A stretch of DNA of 64,000 nt, taken from the NCBI GenBank assembly GCA_014706385.1, contig JACGZH010000003.1:2226486-2290485 (forward strand), in the 5' to 3' direction. The position numbers and the translations under genes were made by a program. Positions 33,152 to 45,365 of the stretch are shown one piece after another; position 1 is the stretch's first letter; each line of letters starts with the position of its first letter. The stretch is from Phaffia rhodozyma. Taxonomy: Eukaryota > Basidiomycota > Tremellomycetes > Cystofilobasidiales > Mrakiaceae. A model generated the notes under the pieces. It did no database searches. It saw nothing but the letters and a program-made list of their open reading frames with translations, and was not told the origin of the DNA.

Positions 33152-35913
33152 ATGAAATCTTCACACTTTCTCTCCGTCCGACTATTTCTACTTCATTTCC
33201 TCTTAATCGCATCAGTTTCGAATGCAAGCTTGCCCTCTTCAGAATGTATTTCTACTGGAGACGAAGCCGAGATCAACCGGATTCTATACCATGGTCTGTC
33301 ACATACCTCTCTTCCCTCTCTCCCTCTCTCGATGAAACCGAGCGAACGGTTGGGATGTATCGCGTCTATCGGCCCGTATTGACCCTGTTGTTGCTTCTTC
33401 TTCTTCATCTTCTAACAACGCTCAACTACCTTAATGCAGGTGGCAAAGGGACCAAAGTCGCGCTTTGTCAACGGTCTCTATTTAGATTGAAATCTCCTAT
33501 CATCTTCACGGCAGAAGACCAGGCATTATATACCGAAGGGTATCCAAAAGATGCTAATAGAGCTATGCTCATCGTCGAAGGACCCGAACAAAGCATGGCC
33601 ATCCAGTTCGTGTTTCGATCGTCCTTTTCTTCTCTAGTTCCGCATCTCACGATACTGGTCAGATGTGCGTTGGTTGATTATTATATCTTGTTTACTCTCA
33701 AATCATCTAGAGGAGACTGTATAGATTGCAACGGTGTATCCGTCTCATCATTAATCATCGACGGAAACCGCCCGTTATTATTACGAGTTCCGATGGGCGG
33801 GGCACTCGTTGAATTGGGAAACGCAAATGACCAACAAGTCGTCAACTGTAAACTCTATGAACCTAGGCAAGTGTTCTTTCTTTCTGATCTTTACCTCTGA
33901 GATCTCTATGATCTGATGCTCATCATCACCTACCCATTATAATCATGATTGAAACAGAGGTTGGTCTGCGCTTCATCTCCGTGAAGGTGACTGGAAATCT
34001 TGTTCAAGAGCACATATTCAAGGGAACGAGATTGGACCTTGTGGAGAGGAATGGGATCCAGCGTACGATGGGTTATCCGAAAAGTCACCACCGTTCGGTA
34101 ATCCGAGGAGTGATGGTATCAGTCTGGCCTGTATGGATAGTGTAGTCGAAGATAACGTACGTCTTACCTTCTCCATCCCTTGAGCGAGGACCGTATATCC
34201 CAATCCAAGTCGGATCAAACTTATGAGGACATGATTTTCTGAACGGAGACAGGTCGTCTACGACACAACGGATGGCGCAATCGTCATCTTCGGGAGCCGT
34301 GGGAGCACTGTTCAGAATAATGTCATCTACTCCCGAACCCGAACCGTTCTAGGAGGTTTGTCTCTCGAATCCATTCCTGTGGGAAACGTCTTTAGATGAC
34401 TCTCTGGTCTCTTTGATCATCGCTGACACAACTTCGTGACGCTACTCAAAATAAGGTATCAACTTAGTCGACGTCCCTCCGTGGGAAGGAGACTACACTT
34501 CTGTGCTTGTAACACAAAATCACATCTTTGCCCATTCAGCCTATCTCAAAGTAGCGCTCAATATCGGTCCGGCGACTTGGTCGGATGATACAGAGTCCCT
34601 TGTTCACCACGGTTCCGTTATCGGCAATACAATCTCGGGCACCCACCTCGGGTACGGCATTGTCGTTGCATCTTGTACGAACTTCACCGTGCTGGACAAC
34701 ATCGTCCAGAAGGGTTCTAGGTTCGTCGGCGTCATGGGCGCTCACTGCCCAGAGGCACCAAAAAACGCGGATCCGAGAGGGTTCGTCATTAACAAAGGAA
34801 GTTCGGAAGGTGTGTTTCAGGAAGAGTTCGAGAATGGAGAAGTGCAGCATAGTAAGTCCTTCTTTCTTGAAACTGTTCTCGGCCCTTCTTCCGTCTCGTT
34901 CTTGTTCTTCAGGATCCTAGTTAGTTTGGCATCTTGACCTCTTTTCCTTTCCTTTCTCGCGAACGAACGAGCAGTCATCTGCATCGAACCCGTCGTTGGA
35001 CCGGGAGAAGATGGCCGGCCTAGACGACTCCGGGACTCACCCTTGGCGATAGCCGCCCGAGCTCAAGCCGCACTCGAAGCAGCCGAGGACACTCCCCCGG
35101 TATCGACAGGTGAAGTCGACGAAGGTGTGGCCGAGGCAATCGTGACTTACCAAATGGCGCTCCTGAAAGAGGTTCAAGGGCTGGAAGAACAATTAGGTGA
35201 TTTGATCGACACCAAGCCTTCGAAGGCAGAGAAGAAACGGATAGGAAAAGAGAAGAACAAAGGTCCATTCGCGTACGTCTTCCTCTCTAAAGTCTTCTTC
35301 TTCTTCTCCCTATTCATACAGGCTGATTTATTTTCCCTCTCCACAGCGCCGCCCTGATGGATCTTTCTACTCGATTGGCCAATCTAGAGTCCGAAAGGAG
35401 GCAACTACGCACCACATTCGAAGGATTCAAGGAAGACTTGATAGGATATAACGCCCGGTTCTTCACATACGAGGTTTGTACCCCTGTTCCTTTCTTTGTG
35501 CCTCCTAACACAATCTTTTCTTCCAAGTCTTGCTGATGTTTGCTCTGGATCCAATTCTCCCAACCTCACATACGAATGTGGCGATCGTTTCAATTCTGAT
35601 AACATCACAGTCGAAGCACTCTTCTCTCCTTCAACGGATCTTGTCTGCCGCTCGTTCAATTTCCTCGACCCCTCTGTCCTCTTCTTCGTCTTCTTCGCCG
35701 CCTGTGCAATTGATCAAAAACTCACCCATACTGCCGCCGGTTGAGGACGAGAGTACCTCGAGTAGTTTGACAAAGTGGCTTCTCGGCTTTCTGATCCTCC
35801 AGTTGGCCATCCTCGGGCTCTCTTGGGGTTGGAAACAGTGGCGTCGGAAGAAGGGGACGACGTTCAGAGGGAACCGGAAACGGAGTTCTTCCCATGCCTT
35901 GCGGATGTATTGA
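33152..35913 (+). CDS. Secreted or surface right-handed beta-helix protein with C-terminal membrane anchor
   Basis: Multi-exon gene for a type I membrane protein. It begins with a signal peptide (FLSVRLFLLHFLLIASVSNA). A parallel beta-helix (pectin-lyase-like) domain follows, with repeats of the NVVYDTTDGAIVIFGSRGSTVQNN, GNTISGTHLGYGIVVASCTN and NFTVLDNIVQKGSRFVGVMG kind (each quoted in part). After the helix come a coiled-coil or helical stretch (AIAARAQAALEAAEDT, MALLKEVQGLEEQLGDL), a Ser-rich spacer, one transmembrane helix (WLLGFLILQLAILGLSWGW) and a basic cytoplasmic tail ending at 35913. Proteins like this occur in basidiomycetes without a defined reaction; a polysaccharide-binding or lyase role is only suggested by the fold. 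No clear catalytic Asp/Lys set was identified. Confidence 0.8.
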
Positions 35914-36161
35914 TAGAGGCTTCTTCATCTAGATTATCTTTTTTTTCCCTTCTCTAATGGCTCTTTGTTGTTATACTCTTCCTTTTCGATTTCGCCAGTT
36001 CGTTTTTCAAAATTAAAAATCCTTACATAATCTTGTGATTACGGACAAAGAGAAAACAGAGCACATTGACGAGGGAATCGAATACAACACACTTCGAGCA
36101 AGAGAAAAGATCATACATCCAAAGGAATGTGACAGGACGAGAACAAACACAGCATTCACAC
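35914..36161. terminator. Convergent 3' region, beta-helix gene and MET10
   Basis: 248 bases between converging stop codons, with T-rich sequence (TTTTTTTCCC) at 35939-35950 and AAAATTAAAAAT at 36008-36019 as likely 3'-end elements. Confidence 0.4.
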
Positions 36162-39100
36162 TTAGTAGACCTCGAGAACATATCGCTCCTCTTCCTTCCA
36201 CTCCTCCACGGCCGCCTCGGCCTGATCTCTGCCGTAACCCTTGTTGACAGTCAAACTGCTGACCAAGGCCTCGTACACGTCTGGCACGGGCCAGGTCGGT
36301 CCACACAGGTAGAAGTAGGCCTTGTCCTTCTCTTCCTTGGCGGTCAGGATAGATGACAAGAGCTCGCCGTCTTCTCCCATCTTGTGCTGAATGTACACCT
36401 TCGCCTTGGTGTCTCTAGAGAAGGCCAACCCAGCATGGGTCAGTAAGCCACCGGCCAGATAGGCCTCGATCTCTTCTCCGTAGAGATACTCTTGGGAAGA
36501 GTATCTGGCTCCGAAGTAGTAGATCAGTGGTCCGACCTCGATTCCCTGAGACTTTTGCCAAGCTCGGTGCTGGATGAAAGCACGGAAGGGGGCAGCACCC
36601 GTACCGAGACCGGCCATGATGACCGGCTGGCTGTCGAGAGGAGGAAGCTTCATCACGGAGGGCTTGATAGAGACCGTGACCTTTTGTCCGATCTTCAGCC
36701 CAGAAAGGTACCGGGTGCATTGTCCGAATCGGGGCTTGCCGAGAGAAGAGTCCCACTCGACCGTCACAACCAACAGATGGACGGAATCACCGACGAACTT
36801 CTGAGCGGACGAAATAGAGTAGTGTCGAGGTTTGATCTAAATTGTTGGAAGGCAAATGGTGGTAAGAGCCAACTGATCAGTCTGGGAGAACTTCCCAAGA
36901 TGCAAGAGGAACAAGTCAAAATGAGACAGATAAGACAGACCTCTCCGATAAGATGAATCAGATCAACCAAGGTAAGGCCTTTCTTGACAGACTCGAACCT
37001 TTTCAAGACGTCAAAGAACGTGACGGTCTCAAACTCGCCCAACTTTTTGAATAAGCTTCCCCCCTCTGGCGAGCTGATGAATCTGAGCTGCCTAGCATCC
37101 TCTCGAACGTCTGTCTTTGAGACCAGACCGGCGTAGAAGCTCTTAGGCGGTCGACCAAAGATGTCAATGTGCTGCTGGAACAATTGGAAAGCTGTCCTTG
37201 ATTCGGCCTTGGCCGGGTTGGATGGCAAGGGCAGGGAGAGCACAGTGTCCGGGTGGATACCGAACCATTCGAGGAACTCAAGGACCTCGTCAGCATCGTT
37301 CCAACCGTGGACACCGAGGGCCTCACCAACGTCGTACTTGAGCCCGGTGCCAGCAGTAGAGAGCTCCAGATGGAAGACGTTTCGGTCGTACGTGTCCGGA
37401 GTCAACCGTCTGTTCTCGGTCACCGTGGCCAGGTAGGTCTTCTCCTCGAGAGAGGGAGTGAGCTTGTTGATCTCGGGGGAAACGATCTCATCGGTGGAAG
37501 GAGGAGCAAGGTAGGACTCCTTGAAGAGCAGGTGAAGCGCAGGAATATGCCAGGTTCCTTGGATGGGGTGTCCTCCGGACGATCCGGTAGGTGTGAGATC
37601 TGGGAAGGACGTAAGGCCATCGAGAATGAGCTCGGCTCGCTTCTCTTCAGCGGCATTCTCCTCCTCGGAGGCAGGCTCCCATCGGGACACGACACTTTCC
37701 TTCAGGTTCTGTTCGCCGATTCGAATGAGGTCTCGGGCGACGTCCTCTCCCAACGCTCCCTCAACAACAGCTCGGAGACCATCAGGTAGCACTCCGTTCT
37801 CACCTATGCCAGCGTAAAGAAGGAGGAAGCCGACGAGCCCGAGGCCGACCTCCTGAATTTCAGCCTCCTCTTTAGTCAACTTGAGCGCAGTGAGCGGGGC
37901 GGGAAGGACAAAGAGCCGGACATTCTTTGCTCTGAGAAGCGCCTTGTCGGCCGGAGTAAAGTTCGTCTCGGCCGAGGCCTTGTCCCATCCAGGGAGGGAT
38001 ACTAGAACGGTCGCGTTCTGCTTAAGCGATCGGAGGGCTGATTTAGTCTGAGTGAGTGCGACGAGGGAGTTGACGAGGACAAAGTCAGTAGTATCGTCTT
38101 TGGGAACCGAGGTAAGCGGAGGGAGCCGCTTGGAGGAGGGCGTGACGAGCAGGGTGGTCTGTGCAAGAGCGGGCGCAGTGGACGTCAGGGTTGAGATTTT
38201 TGTCTGCAGGGCTGGGGAGGCCTCAAGGAAGGTCTTTGCCAAGACATTCGGCAGGAGCGAGTGCTGGCTAGTGAACAGGAGGGTCTGCTTCGTCAGGGGT
38301 CCAGCCGAAGACGCGGGTGGAGCGACGAGACCGGCGGCGAAGAGCAAGCCTTTGAAGGAGGGCTCTTCGCTGGCGACGGTGATGCCGGTGACTTTGAGCG
38401 CTCTGTTTCTAGAGGAACCGGCCTGGCCAAAGAGGTTGCCGAGAACGGCTTCCTTAAGGAAGGGGGTTCCCTCCGATGCAGATTCGACCTGGTCAAACAC
38501 GATGAGTTCGTTGACTGAGGGAGGGAGAACTGCCTGAATAAGCGCAGGCTCGGTCTGGTTCAACAGATTGATCTGAAGACGGCCGACCGAGGCGGGAAGG
38601 TCACCAGAGGCAAGCACGGTCGAGACGTAGGATGCGGTAGAGACGACGACCTTTTGGGCGGACGGCGAGCCGGTGTAGACAAAAGGCTCGATCGGCTCGG
38701 CCAACTTTGTGGCAGGGAGAGTTCGGACGGTCTCCCTGCTGGCAAAGACGCCATCGAAGACGTGAAGGACGTTACCGAGGAGACCGTTATGAATCTCTGC
38801 AGTGTTCTGAATGATTTCCTCTGGCGAGCCGGAAAAGACGACCGTGAAGTCGGATGGCAGAATGCTCAACCACTTTTCAATCTGGGCGAGCGAGTTAGAA
38901 GGCTTCGCCAACGCATCAGCCTCAGAGGGGACACCCAAGGAGAGGTGGATGATGAGTCGTTTGCCATCGGCCGGGTTCTTGCCGAGGTGCCCGAGCGAGG
39001 GGATAAGCAGTGGTAGGGTCGATCCGGAGAGAAGCGCAGTGACAACAGCGTTGACCGGGGCAGCATTGAGGTAGCCGACGAGAGAGTTTCCGGCTCCGAG

Positions 39101-39346
39101 TCGGGACTGAAGCTCCCACACCACCGCGGTTGCCTTGGCATGGGTCGTCGGCTTGGGAAGTGGGAACCCAGCAAGCTTTCCAGTATCGAACAGAGCGAAG
39201 ATAGCAGAGTGAGCGGCGGCCTGGTGAGTGATCTCTGTCAACGGGGTCGTGGTCGATCCGATGACGGCGGCAGGAGGAGCAGGCCGGGGAGTCGCCGATG
39301 GGCTCGGGTGGACGGTCGAAGAGGGTGAGGGAGCAGTCGATGTCAT
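36162..39346 (-). CDS. MET10: Sulfite reductase (NADPH) flavoprotein subunit
   Basis: Alpha subunit of assimilatory sulfite reductase: passes electrons from NADPH to the siroheme subunit, reducing sulfite to sulfide for methionine and cysteine. Only two exons, 39346-36941 and 36836-36162, for 1026 aa (yeast Met10 has 1035). The N-terminal two thirds is the pyruvate-ferredoxin-oxidoreductase-like region of fungal Met10. The FAD domain follows (ENRRLTPDTYDRNVFHLELS, then RHYSISS, rebuilt across the 104-nt intron). The NADPH domain has GLGTGAAPFRAFIQHR, YYFGARY and FYLCGPTW, ending EEERYVLEVY. A single intron in 3 kb contrasts with its intron-dense neighbours. It is divergent from the GlcNAc kinase gene. 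Confidence 0.95.
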
Positions 39347-40080
39347 GTTCTGCTTGGAAGTGAAGGAGGAAAAGATTATGAGAAACCGATATGGATATGA
39401 ACGTAAGCTGAAGAGCAGGAAGCTCTTACTTTTTTATTTAGTTAACTTGAAGAAATATAGATATGTGTTTATGTATGCGTTCAACGTTCGCTCTGAATTC
39501 CAAAATACCTGGTTGGGTAAGGTGATTGAAGATTACGCGCGGTTCTTTGAGGAAAGAGGGATTCCGATAACGATTGCTCGAAGGAGAGAGATGGTCCGAA
39601 GAGAAACAGGAACGAGAGAGGGAGAGGGACAGAGAGAGGGAACAAGGACGACGACACTCAAAGACACACTCGGAATAGAGACACTGAGGGATCAGAGATG
39701 AAGGAGAGACGAGAAGAGAACGAAAAAAAAAAACCGAATGGGATTGCCACTAATATAAAGAAGCACAGACCTCCTCTTTTTGCGTGCTTCACGCGCACGG
39801 ACCGTCTTTTTTTTCCGAATAGATTAAGGAACGCGACGATGGCGTCTTTGTGTACAGCCTGGAGGGATCGGGTAGATCACGTGTTGATCATCGGTCACCG
39901 CCGACCGATGGTCCAGGGCACAACCAAAGCCATACAGACGAGATCACACCCGTAACCTACCACGTCACCAGATGTACAGGCACTTGGACCCACAGGCACA
40001 GGCATAGACGCAGACGCAGACGCAGACATAAATCACACGCAGCATACAACATACAACATTCAGCATACAACATAGACGTC
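39347..40080. promoter_or_regulatory. Shared divergent promoter, MET10 and GlcNAc kinase
   Basis: 734 bases between divergent start codons. It contains TCACGTG at 39877-39883 within the near-palindrome GATCACGTGTTGATC. TCACGTG is the core of Cbf1-Met4 sites that control sulfur genes in yeasts. Further in are short tandem repeats (39990-40080). The plus-strand ORF at 39228-39701 runs out of the MET10 coding region and is a shadow. Confidence 0.5.
39990..40080. repeat. Short tandem repeats (CACAGG, GCAGAC, ATACAAC)
   Basis: Three adjacent runs: CACAGG x2, GCAGAC x3-4 (about 40007-40026) and CATACAAC/CATTCAGC-type octamers (about 40042-40073). They lie immediately before the GlcNAc kinase start codon and so probably in its 5' leader. 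Confidence 0.7.
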
Positions 40081-41911
40081 ATGACGGCGCTCCTCTGTCT
40101 GGCCGTCGACGGCGGCGGAACAAAGTCCAGGGCGGTAATCAGCCTGAGAGAAAGACAGACAGACTGTCTGCCACTGGTCGTCTCTCAAGGGATCGCTCTC
40201 GGCAGCAATCTGGCCACCGTTCGTTGCACTCTTTGCCCTTTGGGGTTCACCGTGTCTATGCCTCTGCACGTGGCCTTATCTCACATCCCCTTTTGTATTT
40301 CCCTTCACCTGCTCATTTCAGGAGGGCCTAGAAGTCTGTGTTGCTAGAATCAAACAGGCAACTATACGGGCCATTCGATCACTTCCATCATCCCTACTAC
40401 CTTCAGATTTCAATGAGGCTCAAGTTCGATCACTATTTCACAAAGTCTGGATCGGAGTACGTTTATTCTCTTTGTTCTGTTGCTTCCGCCATCCGTCGAT
40501 ACGCTCATTCCTTTTTATCTCCATATGAAGGTTTCTGGAGTGGACAACGCACCAGATGTAGAGTTACTATCCGCCCATCTGGGACCGTATTTGTGAGTCT
40601 CGTTTCCGTCTGCGCATTCACATCAGCCAGACGTCTTCTGATGATGCGTCTCTGCGAACAGCTCGGGCGCATGCTCGGTTAGGATCACCAACGACGCGCT
40701 CCTGCTGTCTTCTCCGTTGGTCATCTCGGACGCAATCTCGGGCGTGCTCGCCGTGTCAGGAACAGGCACCGTCTGTCTCTCAGTCACCGTCGACAGATAT
40801 CCCGGCCGAGAAAAGACCATTAGCCAGGTGGCCAGAAGAGGTGGCCTCGGTTGGCTCTTGGGGGACGAAGGAAGCGGTGAGGTCTCTTCGTTTCAATCGT
40901 CTGTCTCAGATTAGACCTGATGCTCACACAGAGACACACACCACAAACAACCCCAGCCTTCTATGTCGGCAAGATGGCCTTGCGCTCAGTCCTCTACGCG
41001 TTCGACGCTGGCACGCTCAACGAAAGCTTACATACCGAACAAGAATTCATTGACGAACTTCTGATCTACTGGAATGTCCGTAGCGTCGATAGCCTGCTTG
41101 GTAGGTCTCCCTTTTCTTTGACTCATTCTTACATTGAGTCGTTGACGCAATCACCTGTACCTCTTTCCAGGCATAGTGGTTCGTAGGCTGTGTCTCTTTG
41201 CTGTCTCAACCAACTGTCGACACTGAGATTCAACCTCAATTTCTATTTTCCTCTTGCTTATCCAGTATCAAACTTTATCATCCGGTTCGGCAGGTACTGC
41301 TGTCAAGTTTAAAATCGCAGAGTGTGCGTTAAGTGTCGATTTAACCGTTCTTGGCTGAACGAAGGACACGCAATCACCTGACTAAACGGAGTCTCGAATC
41401 TCTTGTACCTGAACAGCTGCCCGTCTAGTCCTCAAACATGCCATTCCCCGACCAGAGTTTGGGATAAAGAAGTCATCAGACCTGGCGCTCTCGGCCGTCA
41501 AGCTTGCCGCCGGTCATTTTGCTCATGGTAATACTCTTCTCCCTCTTTTTTCTTGGTACACTCGGCGCTTTCAACGCTCACTGTGTTCGTATGAACACCC
41601 TCGACTCTGCACAGATATTGCCCGTTTGATCAGACCGTTTCCGAACGGTATAGACCCGAATCAGTCCATCCTCTGTCTAGGCGGAAGTCTGGTTGGTCAG
41701 GAAACATATAGACAGCTCGTTCTAGAATCTCTAAAGGCTGATCATGGTATGTGCAATGTGCTCATTTGCCTTCTCATGTATTCTCCTTTCTGACCTGGAC
41801 AGACCCACTCTCTGATCTATCTTGTATCTCGTAGGGATCGAATTTGCTTATGGATGCACACACATCGCAGATCCTGCTGCTGATGCTGCTCTCGCACTCG
41901 CTTCCCTGTAG
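40081..41911 (+). CDS. N-acetylglucosamine kinase, BadF/BadG ATPase family
   Basis: ASKHA-fold sugar kinase that probably phosphorylates GlcNAc to GlcNAc-6-phosphate for salvage. Several small exons. The N-terminus MTALLCLAVDGGGTKSRAVI carries the DGGGTK phosphate-1 loop. Later exons read WIGVSGVDNAPDVE, RITNDALLLSS, AVSGTGTVCLSV (phosphate 2), RRGGLGWLLGDEGSGFYVG (the conserved GDEGSG motif), FPNGIDPNQSILCLGGSLVG (adenosine motif) and finally GIEFAYGCTHIADPAADAAL, with stop at 41909-41911. This order is that of eukaryotic NAGK. The gene begins about 200 bases after the CACGTG element shared with MET10. Exact internal junctions are approximate. Confidence 0.88.
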
Positions 41912-42071
41912 TTTTGTTTTTCTCAAATAGCACGCGTATATCCATTTCATCTGAGCGGCTATTGTCTGATCTCTTCAAACTGATTGATCCTTACAAAACC
42001 TTTTCTCTGTCTTTCCTTCTTCTCCCTTTTTGTTTTTTTTTTCCTCTCAAATACCTTGTTTTTGGTTCTAA
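41912..42071. terminator. Convergent 3' region, GlcNAc kinase and aldehyde dehydrogenase
   Basis: 160 bases between converging stop codons, with a long T-rich tract (about 42020-42045) that on the minus strand reads as A-rich downstream sequence. Confidence 0.4.
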
Positions 42072-45000
42072 CTAGATGCTCCCTCGAATAATATCTCGCA
42101 CACCACCCAAAAGTCCTCTCCAAGAAGGCGCGTAGAACAGCCGGACAAGTCCACTCACAAACGTCCAGCTCTTGACAGAATTGGCCGGGTAGTCTTTCGG
42201 CGCCAAAGATTGATAATAGTCAAAGCCTCGTTCAGTATACATAAACGAAGCAGGAAGCAGAACACAAAAGCGCGTAGCGCAAGACGAAAAAAAACGTCGA
42301 TAGATACAAAGAAACTCACCGACAGGACCAGGGATAGGCGTCTGGATAATCCCGAAAAACCTATCCTCGATCTAGGTACAACGGGAAAAGAATGACAGCG
42401 ACAACAAAACATGAGTTTGACCATGTTGAGGGAACTCTACTTGGAACAGACATATAAGATTGATTACGAACGACGGCCTTGATGTTACATAATCCTCGGA
42501 GTCCTTCAGGTCCGCCGAATCGACCGTAGCCCGATGCCTTGCAGCCCCCAAACGGTTGGGACTATAGACCAAATGAAGATCATAGTAAACTGTCAGCTTC
42601 ATGGTCCAAGATAAATTGACAAGAAAAGGGACAAACTAACCTGGTTGATATAAAACGTCCCAAAATCATTTAGTGCGACCATTCCACACTCAAGCTGTCG
42701 AGCTACATCCCTCGCCATCCGTTTCGATCGACCATAAACAGATGCTCCGAGACTAAATTCCATTTAGAGATAGTGGGAAAGGAAATAGAGACATCAGGAC
42801 GAAACGTAGAAAAAATCAGACAAAACCACTGAACAAACCCGTATCTAGATGAATTAGCTATTTCAACCGCCTCGGCCACATCATCGTACGGGATGATTGT
42901 CATGATCGGCGCAAACACTATAGAAATCAAGATTGGTCAGACAGAGAGATGCGGAGAAGCTAGATTAGCACTCACCTTCTTCCTTGGCCACAGCCATACC
43001 AGGCTTAACATCGACAAGCAGCGTAGGCTGGAAGAACCCGTTACCGCTCAAGCCTTCCGACCTCTTCCCTCCGATGAGCAGTTTTGCTCCGTCTTCTACA
43101 GCCTCTCTAATCATCCGCTCCAGCTGATCGAACCGGGCATCAGAGATCATGCTCCCAAAGTCAACGGTCGCTGATTCACTGTTGTCGCCTAATGAGCTGC
43201 CCTGTACTAACGCCTGGATCCTTCTCTCCATATCGGGTATTAATTTTGGTAGAAGAGACCGATGGACGATGAATCTTTCTGATGCAATACATCCCTGGCC
43301 AGAGCCTTGGAATACAGACCGAAGGAAGGTTGAAGAAAAGAACGAAACATCGGCCGAGGGAAGAAGGATCGCAGGGTCTTTTCCACCTAGTTCCATGATA
43401 CAGGGAGTCAAGTTTTTGGCTGCTGATGAAGCGACCTAGAAGAACTCGGAGAAAACGATATTTATTAACCTTTGATGATGAAGATTCTTGAGGAAGGATG
43501 CGCGAGCTATCTACTTACTATCCGGCCAACTTGCTCGCTACCGATGACTGATTTTCAACAGGTTCCTTCTCAGTATCCTAAACATGTGGACACGAGCATA
43601 AGTCAAATACTCACAAGTTATATGCCGGATAAGCGCATGCTCTGTCAGGGCGCTGGCCTCTTCTGGGTAACAGACGACAAGCTAGCATACAAAATAGGAG
43701 AACACAGTCCCAATCAGTCAAATACAAAGACAGCAAAGTTCAAATGTCCATTCTTGATACAAACCTGGACGAGGTCTGGAGAATGTCCACAAGCTTCTAA
43801 GCACTTCTTAACACTGTTGATATAAAATGTCGAAGACCAAGCAACCTGCTCCGAGCACTTTATTATCACAGAATTCCCTAAGATGTTGACAAGTCGATCA
43901 GCTCTTCGAACGAGCGACTTCCTCAAATCTGTACGGACTCACCAGTGAATAGAGAAGAAATGATAGGAGACAAAGCATTATGGAACGCTGATGGATAAAT
44001 GAATGGATCGGTAAGCTCGTTTTGCTGTTTTCTAGAACAAAGACAGACGAGTTGGTCATCGAAACGCGTACGATAGTTCCAGGAAACACAAGCAGCAACG
44101 GTTCCAAGAGGCTCGTAGTATACTCGTGATACTTTGTGCATCAAAAGCATGTTTCCAGGTCGTTGTTCGGGTTTGATATACGTTTCGCCATGCTTGATCA
44201 TCCACTAAAGTTTACTTTGTGTAGGCCATCAGTTCGGTGGAAGCTTTCACATATATCCCTGATAAGCTTTCATCAAAACTGAACATACCTCGAGCTTTGA
44301 GCACGTAGTCAAGATCTCTCCGAAAGCAGCGTCCAGTACTACATCGGGAAGAATTATATGCGTTCATCATGTTATTCCGTATTCATTCACGAATTAATTC
44401 ACAGGACGAAGAAGCAGATGAACTGGAGTGATAGCATATTCAAAGCACGTACAGGTCTTTCCCGTGTCACGAACTCCAACTCTGACAATTCTCTCCATGT
44501 TCTTCTCGTCCACTAACCAAGCAAGAAGACTTCTCATAACGACTCTCCTGTCATCCAACGTAGTCTGCGCCCAAGCTTTCTGAGCATTGTCTGCAGCTCT
44601 AACTTTAGCATCGATAGAAGCAGATGTGTCTGATGAGATGGCTGTCGATTGAAGAAGACATCAGTCTCGGGGAACCATATGGAAAAGTGCTTTTGATGGT
44701 AAAGATCAAGGTGTATGAACTCACTGGCCAAATGATAGTTAGTAGAAGGATCGAAGCAGGTAACATATTTTGTAGCCTGATCACAAGTCGAAAATACTTC
44801 TTCTGGATGCAGAGTGGGATCCGATAGATGCGATTGTAAGCTGGGGTTGGCGATCCTGGTACCCTTCCAAGATGGATCTGACTCCTATCTCAAAGTGTTT
44901 AGGTAAATCGCGAATCGTACGAAGTTTTAAATAGAGAACTATATCAGATTCTCACCCGTACTCGAGTACGGGTTAGAAGAAACATGGAATATGGGCGCAA

Positions 45001-45173
45001 TAGAGAATTCTCACCGGTGGGAACTGCACGTCAAAGGATGCTACAGGTCTAACAAGGTAACGTCGAGTGAATAAGTAGCCGAGGAACACCAAGACAAGAG
45101 GAAAGGCATAGGCAGAGCTTGACTGGACCCATTGAAGAGTAGCACTCAAGATCTCTTCTGTATCGATAATCAT
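42072..45173 (-). CDS. Membrane-anchored aldehyde dehydrogenase, Msc7-like
   Basis: Oxidises aldehydes to acids with NAD(P)+. Many exons on the minus strand. The N-terminus MIIDTEEILSATL is followed by a transmembrane helix (AYAFPLVLVFLGYLFT) and an RRYLVRP basic stop, as in yeast Msc7 (YHR039C), suggesting an ER-facing anchored enzyme. Catalytic-domain motifs: YYEPLGTVAACVSWNYPFHN (cofactor site), FIGSEQVGR, MELGGKDP (general-base Glu), FQGSGQGCIASERF (nucleophile Cys), EEVFAPIMTIIPYDD and NDFGTFYINQSQPFGGCKASGYGR. The C-terminus ends WRGLLGGVRDIIRGSI. The active-site residues I can check are intact. Exon borders are inferred from motif continuity; the outer span is firm. Confidence 0.88.
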
Positions 45174-45365
45174 TCGGACGTCAGCGAGATGGTAATAATG
45201 TTGCTATGAAAATTTCGATCTTGTAGTCGACGGTTTGTCTATTCTTTCTCATCTTATCAATCTATCGTCTTTAGGGTTCTCGCATCTCGTCCAATTATTG
45301 AATTCGTTTCATACAATCAGAACATCATCACTAGTGATAGCGTGTAGATATCACAACTCATGAGT
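45174..45365. promoter_or_regulatory. Aldehyde dehydrogenase promoter and AP-3 delta 3' flank
   Basis: 192 bases between two minus-strand genes. Nothing distinctive is visible beyond AT-rich sequence. Confidence 0.3.

Noticed and set aside
37253..38537. Plus-strand ORFs of 178 and 161 codons
   Set aside because: They are antisense to MET10, which is confirmed by conserved motifs along its whole length.
39228..39701. 157-codon plus-strand ORF upstream of the GlcNAc kinase
   Set aside because: Its first part is antisense to the MET10 start and the rest is charged low-information sequence with no domain.
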